A stretch of 31,303 nucleotides of DNA from an uncultured Clostridia bacterium (lineage in GTDB: Bacteria; Bacillota; Clostridia; Christensenellales; Borkfalkiaceae): positions 1 to 31,303 of the forward strand of contig CANRFK010000002.1 of NCBI GenBank assembly GCA_947629875.1, read 5' to 3'. The translations under genes were made by a program, and so were the position numbers. Under the pieces are notes generated by a model that saw only the letters and a list, made by a program, of their open reading frames with translations, had not been told where the DNA came from and did not search any database. Below are positions 16,982 through 25,400 of the stretch, piece by piece; the first letter of the stretch is position 1; the number at the start of each line of letters is the position of its first letter.

Positions 16982-18049
16982 TTACTCCTCCGTCTCATCC
17001 ACCGTCTCGGGCTTTTCGGGCTCGGGGATGAACGGTTGCAGGGGCGAAGTGATGGGCGTGAGGTCGTACTTATCGTCGATGTCGCCGCCCAAGAGCTCTT
17101 CGAGCATATCCTCGCGCGTGATGAGCCCGAGGGCGTTCCCCTCCGCGCCGACGATGACCATCTGTTCGCGCATCGCCTGCATGCGCTTCATGAGGTCGGA
17201 GACTTTCTCGTCCGTCGTCGTATAGGAGACGGGGCGGATGATATTCTGGAAATCCCGCCGCCCCGCGAGCAGGTTCTCGTAGAAATCGGCGCGGTACAAC
17301 AGCCCGATGATGTTCTGTTTTGTCCCCTTGTAGACGGGGATGCGCGAGAAGTTGGTCTCGCGGAAAATTTTATAGATGAGGTTGGAATTATCGCGCACTT
17401 CGGCGAGGATGACGCGTTCCAAGGGGATCATGCACGAGCCCACGTGCAGTTCGTCGTAGCGGAGCGTACGGTTGATGAGCTCGTGCTCCGTATCGTTCAG
17501 AACGCCCTCTTCACGCACGTCGGAGACGAGCATTTTGAACTCCTCTTCCGTGTATTTCTTCCGCTTCTTGTTGAGCCCGAATACGAGGAAAATGAACTTT
17601 TTCCAATACCCGAACACAAAGTTGAGCGGCCAGCAGATCCACGTTAGCACGAGGAGCGGATATGCCACAAGGCACGCGAAGCGCTCCGCCGCCTCCCTTG
17701 CGAGCGTCTTGGGCGTAATTTCGCCGAAGATGAGAATGACCACCGTGAGCACGATGGTGGAGAGCGTGGGGGCGAGTTCGGGATCGGAGATCCACCTTCC
17801 GAAGAGGATGGTGGAAATGGTCGCCGCCGCGATATTCACGATATTGTTGCCGATGAGTAGCGTCGTGAGGACCTTGTTGTAGTCCTCTCCGAGCCGTAAA
17901 ACAACGCGCGCCGAGCGCTTTTTTTGCGCCATGCGGCGCATGCGCACCGTACTGAAACTTGTGTAAGCCGTCTCCGTTGCACTGAAAAAGGATGAGAGCG
18001 CAACGAGCACAATGAGGGCGATTAGCAGACCTATGTCGCCGCCGTCCAT
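16982..18049 (-). CDS. CNNM/CorC-like membrane protein with CBS pair
   Basis: 355 residues. The first half is a DUF21/CNNM membrane domain: a helix at the start (DIGLLIALIVLVALSSFFSA), the TETAYTSFSTVR motif, and further helices around GEITPKTLAREAAERFACLV. A CBS pair follows (VGSCMIPLERVILAEV..., FSRIPVYKG..., LGLITREDMLEELLG). Relatives are implicated in Mg2+ or Co2+ export, with CBS domains sensing nucleotides. The C-terminal CorC_HlyC domain seen in many relatives is missing; only a short Pro/Glu tail remains. The start at 18049 follows GGAGG by ten bases. The frame continues to 18139, but that would lie upstream of the transcription start. Confidence 0.9.
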   Translation of the reverse strand: MDGGDIGLLIALIVLVALSSFFSATETAYTSFSTVRMRRMAQKKRSARVVLRLGEDYNKVLTTLLIGNNIVNIAAATISTILFGRWISDPELAPTLSTIVLTVVILIFGEITPKTLAREAAERFACLVAYPLLVLTWICWPLNFVFGYWKKFIFLVFGLNKKRKKYTEEEFKMLVSDVREEGVLNDTEHELINRTLRYDELHVGSCMIPLERVILAEVRDNSNLIYKIFRETNFSRIPVYKGTKQNIIGLLYRADFYENLLAGRRDFQNIIRPVSYTTTDEKVSDLMKRMQAMREQMVIVGAEGNALGLITREDMLEELLGGDIDDKYDLTPITSPLQPFIPEPEKPETVDETEE

Positions 18050-18130
18050 AAAAGACAAAACCTCCGATTTTCCCCCGGCAATGTTGCCTGAATTTGCCGC
18101 CGCGCCTTCAAAATACGCGCCGACACTCTT

Positions 18131-18159
18131 ATTATACAAAAAATTCGCCCGAAATACAA
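18131..18159 (-). promoter_or_regulatory. promoter of the CorC-like gene
   Basis: TTGTAT (18159-18154), a 17-base spacer and perfect TATAAT (18136-18131) on the minus strand. Transcription would start near 18124, which rules out the longer 18139 start. The spacer and -35 lie inside the terminator of the upstream gene. Confidence 0.8.
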
Positions 18160-18179
18160 GGAGTTTCGTGCGAATTTTT
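18138..18179 (-). terminator. terminator of the flavoprotein gene
   Basis: Minus-strand AAAAATTCGC (18179-18170), mismatch, CGAAA, loop CTCCTTGTA, TTTCG, mismatch, GCGAATTTTT (18148-18139) and a further T. It is a 15-bp stem with a T-tract. The stop codon of the flavoprotein lies just upstream (18187). Confidence 0.85.
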
Positions 18180-18186
18180 CAGAATT

Positions 18187-19047
18187 TTAATGTTTTTTCA
18201 GTGCGGAGAGATAGGCGCGCGCGGAATAGGCGGCAACAAGCCCCTCCCCCGCCGCCTTCGCGTATTGGTACGGCGGGCCCGTCACGTCGCCCGCGGCGAA
18301 CAGCCCCGCAAGGTTGGTGGAGCCGTCCTTTTTTGTTATGATGTGCGCGCCGTCCGTTTCGAGCCCGCCGCAGAGCGCCCGCACAGGCGTGCTGTCTTTG
18401 AGCAAAAATACGCCCGAAACCGACAACGCTTTGCCGTTTTCGATGATTTGCTCCACGCGCGCCCCGCCCCCGATCGCCTCGGGCATGCCCGCATGGACGA
18501 CGATATTTTTCGCCTTGAAGTGCGGCTCCCCGTAGGGGCAAAAGCAGTGCACCGTCTCCGCGAGCGAGGCGAGATACTCCGCCTCCTCCTCGTAGCGGGG
18601 CGAAGAGAGAACAGCGGCGACCGTCTTGCCGCGGTAGAGCGCGCCGTCGCACACGGCGCAATAGCTCACGCCCCTGCCGAAAAATTCGCGCTCCCCCTTC
18701 ACGCCGCCCTTGAGATCCACGCCCGTCGCAAGCACAACGGTGCGCGCGGAGAACATCTCCTTCCCCGCGGAGATGAGATACCCGCCGCCCTGCGCAAACA
18801 CGCCGTCCGCCCTCGCCCTTGTAAGTTCCACGCCCTCACGGCCGCGCTGGGTTTCGAGCGCCGAGCAAAACGCCACCCCATTCCCCGAAAACGAGGGAAA
18901 GTTGCGCACATACTCTGCGGCGCGCGTCTTTTCCCCGAAGGCCTCGGGGGCGAGCCAGAGGTAGCCGAGTCCTAAATTTTTGGCGGTCAGCGCGGCGGTA
19001 TAGCCTGCAATGCCGCCGCCAATGATGGCGATGTCGTAAAGTTCCAT
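18187..19047 (-). CDS. thioredoxin reductase-like flavoprotein without NADPH motifs
   Basis: 286 residues. FAD-binding GGGIAG (10-15), the redox pair C130-A-V-C133-D-G and the C-terminal FAD motif AAGDVTGPPYQYAKAAGEG (251-269) are those of thioredoxin reductases. The NADPH site is gone. After GKTVAA, where the family has G-G-G-D-S-A, this protein has L-S-S-P-R-Y (147-152), and the H-R-R motif that holds the 2'-phosphate is replaced by C-P-Y-G-E (170-174). Clostridial ferredoxin-dependent flavin thioredoxin reductases show the same loss, so ferredoxin is the likely electron donor. The gene follows the YitT-like gene by 36 bases. ATG at 19047 is preferred over an in-frame TTG at 19080. Confidence 0.85.
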   Translation of the reverse strand: MELYDIAIIGGGIAGYTAALTAKNLGLGYLWLAPEAFGEKTRAAEYVRNFPSFSGNGVAFCSALETQRGREGVELTRARADGVFAQGGGYLISAGKEMFSARTVVLATGVDLKGGVKGEREFFGRGVSYCAVCDGALYRGKTVAAVLSSPRYEEEAEYLASLAETVHCFCPYGEPHFKAKNIVVHAGMPEAIGGGARVEQIIENGKALSVSGVFLLKDSTPVRALCGGLETDGAHIITKKDGSTNLAGLFAAGDVTGPPYQYAKAAGEGLVAAYSARAYLSALKKH

Positions 19048-19083
19048 ACTTGCAGTTTGCGCCCTTTTAGCGCAGTCCAACCC

Positions 19084-20088
19084 CTACTTCGCGAATTTCC
19101 CGTACACCTCGGAGGTGGGCGAGAAGAACGCAAACGTATCGGGATATTTCCTGATGATGCGTTGCAGTTCTGCGATCTGCCGCTTGCGGATGATGCAGAC
19201 GAGCATGCTCTTGTCCCCATGCGTGTACATGCCTGTGGCGTGCACGAGCGTCACGCCGTGCCCCGTGCGCGCCATGATCTCCTTGGAGACCTCCTCGGGG
19301 TGCGTCGTCACGATTTCGAATTTATACGCCGTCTTGAAGCCGTGCAGGATGAGGTCGCTCGTCTTGCTCGTCACGAACAGGGAGACGAGCGCGGCGAGCA
19401 CGGGCACGAGGTTGACGGCGAAACCGGCCGCCCTGTCGTAGTACACGAAGAAGGAGGCGAACACGACGACGGCATCGAAGGCGGAGGTCATCCAGCTCAC
19501 GCTCAGATACCGCCATTTTTTATGGACGACGGAGGCAAGCACGGCGGTGCCGCCCGCCGTTCCGCAACAGCGGAGCATGATGGCGAGCGCAATGCCGAGG
19601 AAGATGCCGCCCGCAACGGCGCCGTATATGCCGTAGGCGACGGGCTCCGCCGTTGCAAACCCATCGAAGGTGAGCATTTCCCGAAATCCTGGGATATAGT
19701 CGAACACGATGAGAAGGCCGGATGTGAGCGCCATCGACGCGGTGGAGAGGATGGCGTCCTTCTTCCCAAGGCAGAAAAAGGCAAGAAAAAACAGCGGAAC
19801 GTTGAGCATAATGAGGAAATAGCCCGAGTTCCACTTTACCGCATATTCGAGAAGCACGGCGATGCCGTTGATGCCGCCGGGGGCGAAGTGGTTGGGCGAG
19901 ACGAAGATGTAGATGCCGATCGCCCGCACGATGCCCGACGCGACCACGGGAAGTGCCATATAGAGCAAAAATTTACACAGTTTGTGCCAGAAGCCGCCCC
20001 GTTCTGGCACGCCTTCCCGCACCGCCGCCTGCGCGGCATCCCTCTCGGCGCCCTCCTGCGGCGCCGTATTTTCCGTTCCGTTCTGCAT
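19084..20088 (-). CDS. YitT family membrane protein (DUF161 plus DUF2179)
   Basis: 334 residues. After a hydrophilic N-terminus come five or six helices with the YitT-type motif IYIFVSPNHFAPGGINGIAVLL, then a cytoplasmic DUF2179 domain (GVTLVHATGMYTHGDKSMLV, ending ...FFSPTSEVYGKF). The function of this very common Bacillota family is unknown; a transporter role with ligand-sensing tail has been suggested. An in-frame GTG at 20130 lies upstream of the predicted transcription start near 20114, so ATG at 20088 is chosen. It is the first gene of an operon with the flavoprotein. A 7-bp hairpin with AAGGGG in its loop (20097-20116) stands at the very 5' end of the mRNA. Confidence 0.88.
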   Translation of the reverse strand: MQNGTENTAPQEGAERDAAQAAVREGVPERGGFWHKLCKFLLYMALPVVASGIVRAIGIYIFVSPNHFAPGGINGIAVLLEYAVKWNSGYFLIMLNVPLFFLAFFCLGKKDAILSTASMALTSGLLIVFDYIPGFREMLTFDGFATAEPVAYGIYGAVAGGIFLGIALAIMLRCCGTAGGTAVLASVVHKKWRYLSVSWMTSAFDAVVVFASFFVYYDRAAGFAVNLVPVLAALVSLFVTSKTSDLILHGFKTAYKFEIVTTHPEEVSKEIMARTGHGVTLVHATGMYTHGDKSMLVCIIRKRQIAELQRIIRKYPDTFAFFSPTSEVYGKFAK

Positions 20089-20120
20089 CACTCTTTGCGG
20101 CGCCCCCTTGCGCCGCTTCC

Positions 20121-20149
20121 ATTCTACCACGCGAAGTGCAAAAAATCAA
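20121..20149 (-). promoter_or_regulatory. promoter of the yitT-like/flavoprotein operon
   Basis: TTGATT (20149-20144), a 17-base spacer and TAGAAT (20126-20121) on the minus strand, located between the upstream terminator and the gene. Confidence 0.65.
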
Positions 20150-20170
20150 CATCCGTTTGCATTTTTTTGC

Positions 20171-20198
20171 AAAAAAAGAGCGCCCGCTGCGGACACTC
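20171..20198 (-). terminator. terminator after the membrane protein gene
   Basis: Minus-strand GAGTGTCC (20198-20191), loop GCAGC, GGGCGCTC (20185-20178), then seven T (20177-20171). The 8-bp stem includes two G-T pairs. It starts 11 bases after the stop codon. Confidence 0.88.
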
Positions 20199-20209
20199 CT
20201 CTCTGTCTT

Positions 20210-20887
20210 TTAACGGCGGTGCGCACCCCTTCTCGGCGGCGCACTGTCTGCGGGCTCTTCTTCGGGAACTTCGGCGTCTTCCTCTTCGGGCTCCTGCTGT
20301 TTGACGGGGCGGAATTTCAGCTTTTCCTCTTCCTCCAACAGCCCGCCGCGCCAAGCAAACACAAACATGCACACCGCGCACACAAGATAGCTCACGCCCG
20401 CGAACACCCATTCGCCCCGCGCGCTCAGGGATGCCACACGCGTGAACACGCATGAGAGCACGCCGAGCACGGCAAACGCCGCGCCGAGCACGACGCGCGC
20501 AGCGAACTCCGCTCTCTTCTCCCTGCGCATGCGGATGCCGCCGTAGAGCATGGCGGCCGCGTGCAGAATGAGCGAGATGCCGAGCGCGATGGGCACGACG
20601 CTCCGCTTTGCGAGCGTAGGGACAAACAGATAGACGGCAACGGAGACGGAGCCCACGCCCGAGAGCAGCGCGAGCACATCGTTCTCTCCGCCGAGGAAGT
20701 AAAAGATGACGGAGCACGCCCCCGCGACGAGCGCAAGCGCCGCCACGGTGAACTCGTAGGCAGGCCACGTCGTCCCGAACGTCGTGCGGGGATACATCGC
20801 CGCCGTCATGACGCCGATGATAAAGTACAGCACGGCGGGCACGAACACCCCCCACCGGAACCGTTTGAGCCATTCCTTTGCTGTCAT
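20210..20887 (-). CDS. six-helix membrane protein of unknown function
   Basis: 225 residues. About six hydrophobic helices occupy residues 14-175 with short loops. The last 45 residues are charged: Glu-rich (EEEDAEVPEEEP), then ending in PPRRGAHRR. There is no catalytic motif and no transporter signature that I recognise. A textbook AAAGGAG site stands before the ATG at 20887, 10 bases after the stop of the citrate synthase-like gene, so the two share an mRNA. An in-frame opening reaching 21013 overlaps that gene and lacks support. A role linked to the citrate synthase cannot be deduced from the sequence. Confidence 0.8.
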   Translation of the reverse strand: MTAKEWLKRFRWGVFVPAVLYFIIGVMTAAMYPRTTFGTTWPAYEFTVAALALVAGACSVIFYFLGGENDVLALLSGVGSVSVAVYLFVPTLAKRSVVPIALGISLILHAAAMLYGGIRMRREKRAEFAARVVLGAAFAVLGVLSCVFTRVASLSARGEWVFAGVSYLVCAVCMFVFAWRGGLLEEEEKLKFRPVKQQEPEEEDAEVPEEEPADSAPPRRGAHRR

Positions 20888-20897
20888 AATTTCTCCT

Positions 20898-22292
20898 TTA
20901 TTGCAAGGCGTAATAGTTGAATTCCCGTACGCGGTGCGAATCGATGGTGTAGATGAGGTTGAGAAGTTCGTCGTCCCCGAAGGAGGACGTGCGCCCCTCC
21001 TCGTACTCCGCATCCACGGCCGCCTTCATCTTGCCCACGAGCGGATCGGTCTTATCCACCCTGTGCTCCTCGGGGAGCTTGAAATAGTCGTTGATCCAGA
21101 AGGCGATGCCCGCAAGCCCGCTCGTCTTGTTCACCGTCACGCGGGCGGGACGACCCAAAATTTTCGCCGTATCAAAGATGTTGTAGATCTCTTCGTCTTT
21201 CAGCATGCCATCGGCGTGGATGCCCGCGCGGGTGGAATTGAACGCCCGCCCCACAAAGGGGGTCTTGGGGGGAACGGTGTAGTTGATCTCCTTCTCGAAG
21301 TAGCGCGCAATGTCGGTAATGGCGGTAAAGTCCATGCCGTCCATCGTGCCGCGGAGGGAAGCGTACTCCACCGCCATCGCTTCGAGCGGGCAGTTGCCCG
21401 TGCGCTCGCCGATGCCAAGCAGGGAGCAGTTCACCGCGGAGGCGCCGTACAGCCACGCCGTGGAGGCGTTGGTCACGACCTTGTAGAAATCGTTGTGCCC
21501 GTGCCATTCGAGCATCGCGTGCGGCACGCCGGCATAGTGATGGAGCCCGTACACGATGCCCTGCACGCTGCGGGGAAGGGTGACGCCGGGGAAGGTGACG
21601 CCGAAGCCCATCGTATCGCACATGCGCACCTTGATGGGAATGCCGCTCTCCTCCGAGAGGCGCATGAGCTCGCTCGCAAAGGGCACGACGAAGCCGTAGA
21701 AATCGGCGCGCGTGATGTCCTCGAAGTGACAGCGCGGGCGGATGCCGTGGGAGAGTGCGCTCTTCACGATGCCAAGGTACTTATCGAGCGCCTGACGGCG
21801 CGTCAGGTTCATCTTCTTGAAGATATGATAGTCCGAACAGGAGACGAGGATGCCCGTCTCCTCCACGCCGATCTCCTTGACGAGGTCGAAATCCTTCTCG
21901 CTTGCGCGGATCCACGTCGTGATTTCGGGGAATTTGAGCCCCGTTTCGCGGCAGGCTTCAAGCGCCTCCCTATCCTTCTTGGAATAGATGAAAAACTCCG
22001 ACTGCCGCACGAGCCCCTTTTCACCCCCGAGGCGGGACATGAGCTTGTAGAGGTCGACGATCTGCTTGACGGTGAAGGGCGACGTGGACTGCTGCCCGTC
22101 GCGGAAGGTGGTATCCGTCATCCAGATCTCTTCGGGCATGTTCATGGGGACATGGCGGTTGTTGAAGGCGATTTTGGGAATCTCCTCGTAGCTGAACAGT
22201 TCGCGGTAGAGCTTGGGCTCCTTCACGTCCTGCAATTCATAGTGATAGACGCTGTCCTCGAGCAAATTGGACTTATCGTTAAAGACGATCAA
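20898..22292 (-). CDS. probable Re-type citrate synthase (2-isopropylmalate synthase superfamily)
   Basis: 464 residues, an HMGL-type TIM barrel. DTTFRDGQQ (60-68), RCHFEDITRAD, CDTMGFGVTFPG and the metal ligands in HGHND (264-268) are visible. The linear order and motifs such as EWHGHNDF, GERTGNCPLEAM and the C-terminal FNSTRAGIHADGMLKDEEIYNIFDT agree with the Re-citrate synthases of Clostridium kluyveri and relatives. These anaerobe enzymes condense oxaloacetate and acetyl-CoA with stereochemistry opposite to the usual enzyme. Many databases call them isopropylmalate or homocitrate synthase, which remain alternatives. The regulatory C-terminal domain of LeuA is absent. The start is TTG at 22292, seven bases after AAGGAG; the ATG at 22310 would have a leader of only about seven bases. 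Confidence 0.8.
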   Translation of the reverse strand: MIVFNDKSNLLEDSVYHYELQDVKEPKLYRELFSYEEIPKIAFNNRHVPMNMPEEIWMTDTTFRDGQQSTSPFTVKQIVDLYKLMSRLGGEKGLVRQSEFFIYSKKDREALEACRETGLKFPEITTWIRASEKDFDLVKEIGVEETGILVSCSDYHIFKKMNLTRRQALDKYLGIVKSALSHGIRPRCHFEDITRADFYGFVVPFASELMRLSEESGIPIKVRMCDTMGFGVTFPGVTLPRSVQGIVYGLHHYAGVPHAMLEWHGHNDFYKVVTNASTAWLYGASAVNCSLLGIGERTGNCPLEAMAVEYASLRGTMDGMDFTAITDIARYFEKEINYTVPPKTPFVGRAFNSTRAGIHADGMLKDEEIYNIFDTAKILGRPARVTVNKTSGLAGIAFWINDYFKLPEEHRVDKTDPLVGKMKAAVDAEYEEGRTSSFGDDELLNLIYTIDSHRVREFNYYALQ

Positions 22293-22323
22293 ATTGCGGT
22301 CTCCTTGCATAGATTTCTTATCT

Positions 22324-22352
22324 ATTGTACAGATTCCGCGCGGTCTTGTCAA
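22324..22352 (-). promoter_or_regulatory. promoter of the citrate synthase-like operon
   Basis: Perfect TTGACA (22352-22347), a 17-base spacer and TACAAT (22329-22324) on the minus strand. Start expected near 22317, which supports TTG translation start at 22292. Confidence 0.85.
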
Positions 22353-22359
22353 GCAAGAC
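22343..22359. promoter_or_regulatory. dyad over the -35 box, possible operator
   Basis: GTCTTG-TCAAG-CAAGAC, a perfect 6-bp inverted repeat that includes most of the -35 box. A CCGCGCGG palindrome (22336-22343) adjoins it in the spacer. No T-tract follows, so it does not look like a terminator. A repressor site is plausible. Confidence 0.4.
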
Positions 22360-22435
22360 TGCCCCCGTCTTTCGTGAAAATATTTTATAAAAGTAACTTT
22401 CTTTTCCGTTTTATGCAAATAATCGTATATTCTTG

Positions 22436-25400
22436 TCAGAACAACCGCCTGCGCAGCAATACAATTGCAAGGGCGATGAGACCCGCGCCCGCCACACTGC
22501 CGACGGAGATGCCCGCAATGGCCGCGGGAGAGAGTCCGCCCTTCCGCGCACCGTTCGTGTCGTCCGCACCGTTTTCTTGGTCGTTGTCGTTGTCTGTATT
22601 ATCCGTATTATCCGAGCCGCCGGAACCTTCCCCGCCCGTGTCGCCCGGATCGGGCTCGGGCTCGGGTTCGGGTTCAGGCTCGGGTTCGGGTTCGGGTTCG
22701 GGCTCGGGTTCGGGTTCGGGCTCGGGCTCGGGTTCGGGCTCGGGTTCGGGTTCGGGCTCGGGTTCGGGCTCGGGAGGCGCCTCCTTCTCCACGAGTTCAA
22801 ACGTCACCTCGCGCGTGCGCACCGCATAATTGTCCGCGCCCGTGCCCACATATTCGCACTGCGCCGTCACTGCGCCGAGGGAAAGCGGCATCTCTTCATC
22901 CGTCCACTTCCACCCCGTGGGCAGTTTGATATCTCCGAGCGTCTCCATGCCCTCTTCCCGCTCGATTTGCTCGGGCAAATCAAGCTGCGGCGGCTCCTGC
23001 GCTTTCCCTATCGTGAACGTCACCCGCCTTTCGCCCGTATAGGGCGCAACACCGACGACGGTCACTGCTGCCTCATTAGAGGCAAATACGTTGTTCTCGT
23101 AGCGGAGTGTGTAATCGGTATCCCGCTCGAGAATTTTTCCGCCGAGCGTCACCGTGACATCGGGCGTGATGGCCGTACCGTTGTAGCGGTAGTCCCCCGC
23201 CGCAACGACGACGTCGGCGTTCTGCAAATCGCGCACGGGAAGAGGCTCCGTGCGCACCGTATCCACCGTGTAGGCGCGGATGTGCAAAATATCCGCATAC
23301 GGGGCGTAATAGACCTTATCCCTCGTTCTCGAATTGCTCCATGCGCCGTTTTGATAGAGAAAGGTCATATCGTTTTCGCTCGGGTCGAGCATGGTGAGGA
23401 ATTTCGGCGTACCCGCAGAGCTTTTCAGCTCAACGACAATGGAGAAAATGTCATACGGGTCGAGCGGGACGGATTCATCGAGGCGGACGGTCTGAAAGCC
23501 GTCGGCTTCCAGTTTTTTCACCGTGACGGACACGGGTTTTCCCTCATCGGGGAGATTTTCCGCCGAGCGGGGCGTCTCAAAATTCGCCCCTTTGAGTTTG
23601 TAGACCGTGATCGTCGCCGTAACATCCTCTCCCGCCGCGCCGATGCCGACGGCGGTAATCAGTTCCTGCTTGTCGGGCTCTGTCTCCGCCGCGCGGTAGA
23701 TCGCCCCCGCCTTCTCGGCTTCGTACGACTTGTATCCCAATTGGAGCGAGCCGTTGTAGAAATATTGATGATCGTAGGCGTCTGCGTCGGTAAAGTCGAA
23801 CGCCCACGCGTCCCAAAGGTAGGAATCGTAGGAGAGGTAGAAATAGCCGTCCCTGCCCGCCATTTCGCCCCAACTGTTTTTCACGATCCATGCGCCGTCC
23901 TGTGCGGGCGTGCTTCCCGCAAATTTTTCCGCGGCGATCGTATCGTCCCAGCCGACGATGGCGATGGAATGACCGCCGCTGCCCTGTCCGTTGCTGTTAT
24001 AATAGACCGTACTGTTGTTCATGCTCCCAGTGAAGTAGGAAGCGGCGATGGCGCCGTATCTTGCAATTGCATATTTGGCATTCTCTATGCCGTCCTCTCC
24101 GCTCATCGGAACGGGGATCATGTTCTCGAGCGTATAGAGCCTCGGGTGCTCCGCGCGGACATCCGCCTCACTGCCGTTCCCCTTCTTCACGGGACCGAGC
24201 CAGCGGAGCATCGCCTTTCCCGCACTGCTGACATAGTTGCCCGTGTTCCAATAGTCGAGCGCAGTCATATCGCTTGATACGAGCCCGTACTCGTCGGGAA
24301 CGGGGTTGAGGCTCTGCCACGCCAGAGCGCGGTCGTCGAAATGGAGCGTGCCTACGTCGGCCCCCGCAAGCCCCTCGCGGAGAATGGAGACCTCGGACGC
24401 GGCGAGCGTACCGAACGACCAACAGATGTTCTTATCGTATTGGTTGCGGACGGGGGTCACGATGCCGTAGTCGCGGCTGTCGTAGGTTCCGAGCGCGGCA
24501 ATCGCGGCAGGGTTGGCGTTGCGGAGCGCCTCCGCCGTCTTTTCTTCGGGAAGGCGCGATGTGCGCTCGACCTCCGCTGTGTAGGCACGGATGTGGGCGG
24601 CCGCATTGCGCTGCTTCCCGTTGCGCCACACGCCGTTTTCCGAGAGGAACGTCATATCGTTGTCGCTATTCGTGTCCTCGGTGAAATAGATGGAAGCGTC
24701 ACCCGCGCCGTTTTGCGCCCGCACGACGACGGAGAACGTCTCGCCGTTTTCGAGCGGCACGGCCTCTTTGAGGCGGAAGGTGTGATACCCCTCGCCGACG
24801 CCCGAAAAACGCTCGCTCACACAGCGTTCCCCGCTCTCGGGATCCGTTTCACTCCAAAATAAATTATCGAAATCGGCCTTCGGCTGTCTGTAAACGGAAA
24901 TCTCCACGCCGACGTCCTTCCCGCCGATGCCGATATTCACGGCGGTGAGCATCTCCGAAGTCGTCTCGCTGCCACCCTGTGCACGGTAGACCGCCGCCGC
25001 CTTTACGCCGTCCTTTGTCCCCGTCATTTTGGAGACGCCCTGCTTGATGACGCCGTTGTAGAGATATTGATGGTCGAATTCGGAGGCTTCCGTGCAGTCG
25101 AACGCGCGGACGTCGTAAATTTGCGAATCGTAGGAAAGATAGAAATACCCCTCGAGATTTTGCGCCGTCCCCCAGCTGTTTTTTACGATCCATCCCCCGT
25201 TCCGCGAAGATGCTTTCGGCCGATATTGGCTTGCGGGAACGGTATCGTCCCAACCGACGATAATGCTCGAATGGGGGTTGATTTTCGCTTCGTCGGCGTT
25301 GTTGAGATAGTTGAATATCTTGGTGCCGCGATAGAAATAGTAGGAGCACGACACGGCGCCGTACTTTGCAACGGCGGCTTTGACGTTTTCTATGGAATAA

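Noticed and set aside
16982..18139. Longer start for the CorC-like protein at 18139
   Set aside because: That codon lies within the promoter spacer, upstream of the expected transcription start; ATG at 18049 has GGAGG.
19048..19080. TTG start at 19080 for the flavoprotein
   Set aside because: It adds 11 residues before the FAD fold that the family does not have; ATG at 19047 gives the normal N-terminus. Not fully excluded.
20089..20130. GTG start at 20130 for the YitT-like protein
   Set aside because: No ribosome site, and it lies upstream of the transcription start predicted from the -10 box at 20121-20126.
22311..22435. Terminator for the protease operon
   Set aside because: I see only weak hairpins without T-tracts between the protease stop and the next promoter, so none is called.
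22650..22772. CRISPR-like repetition
   Set aside because: Unit of six bases without spacers, in frame within a gene, coding Glu-Pro pairs.
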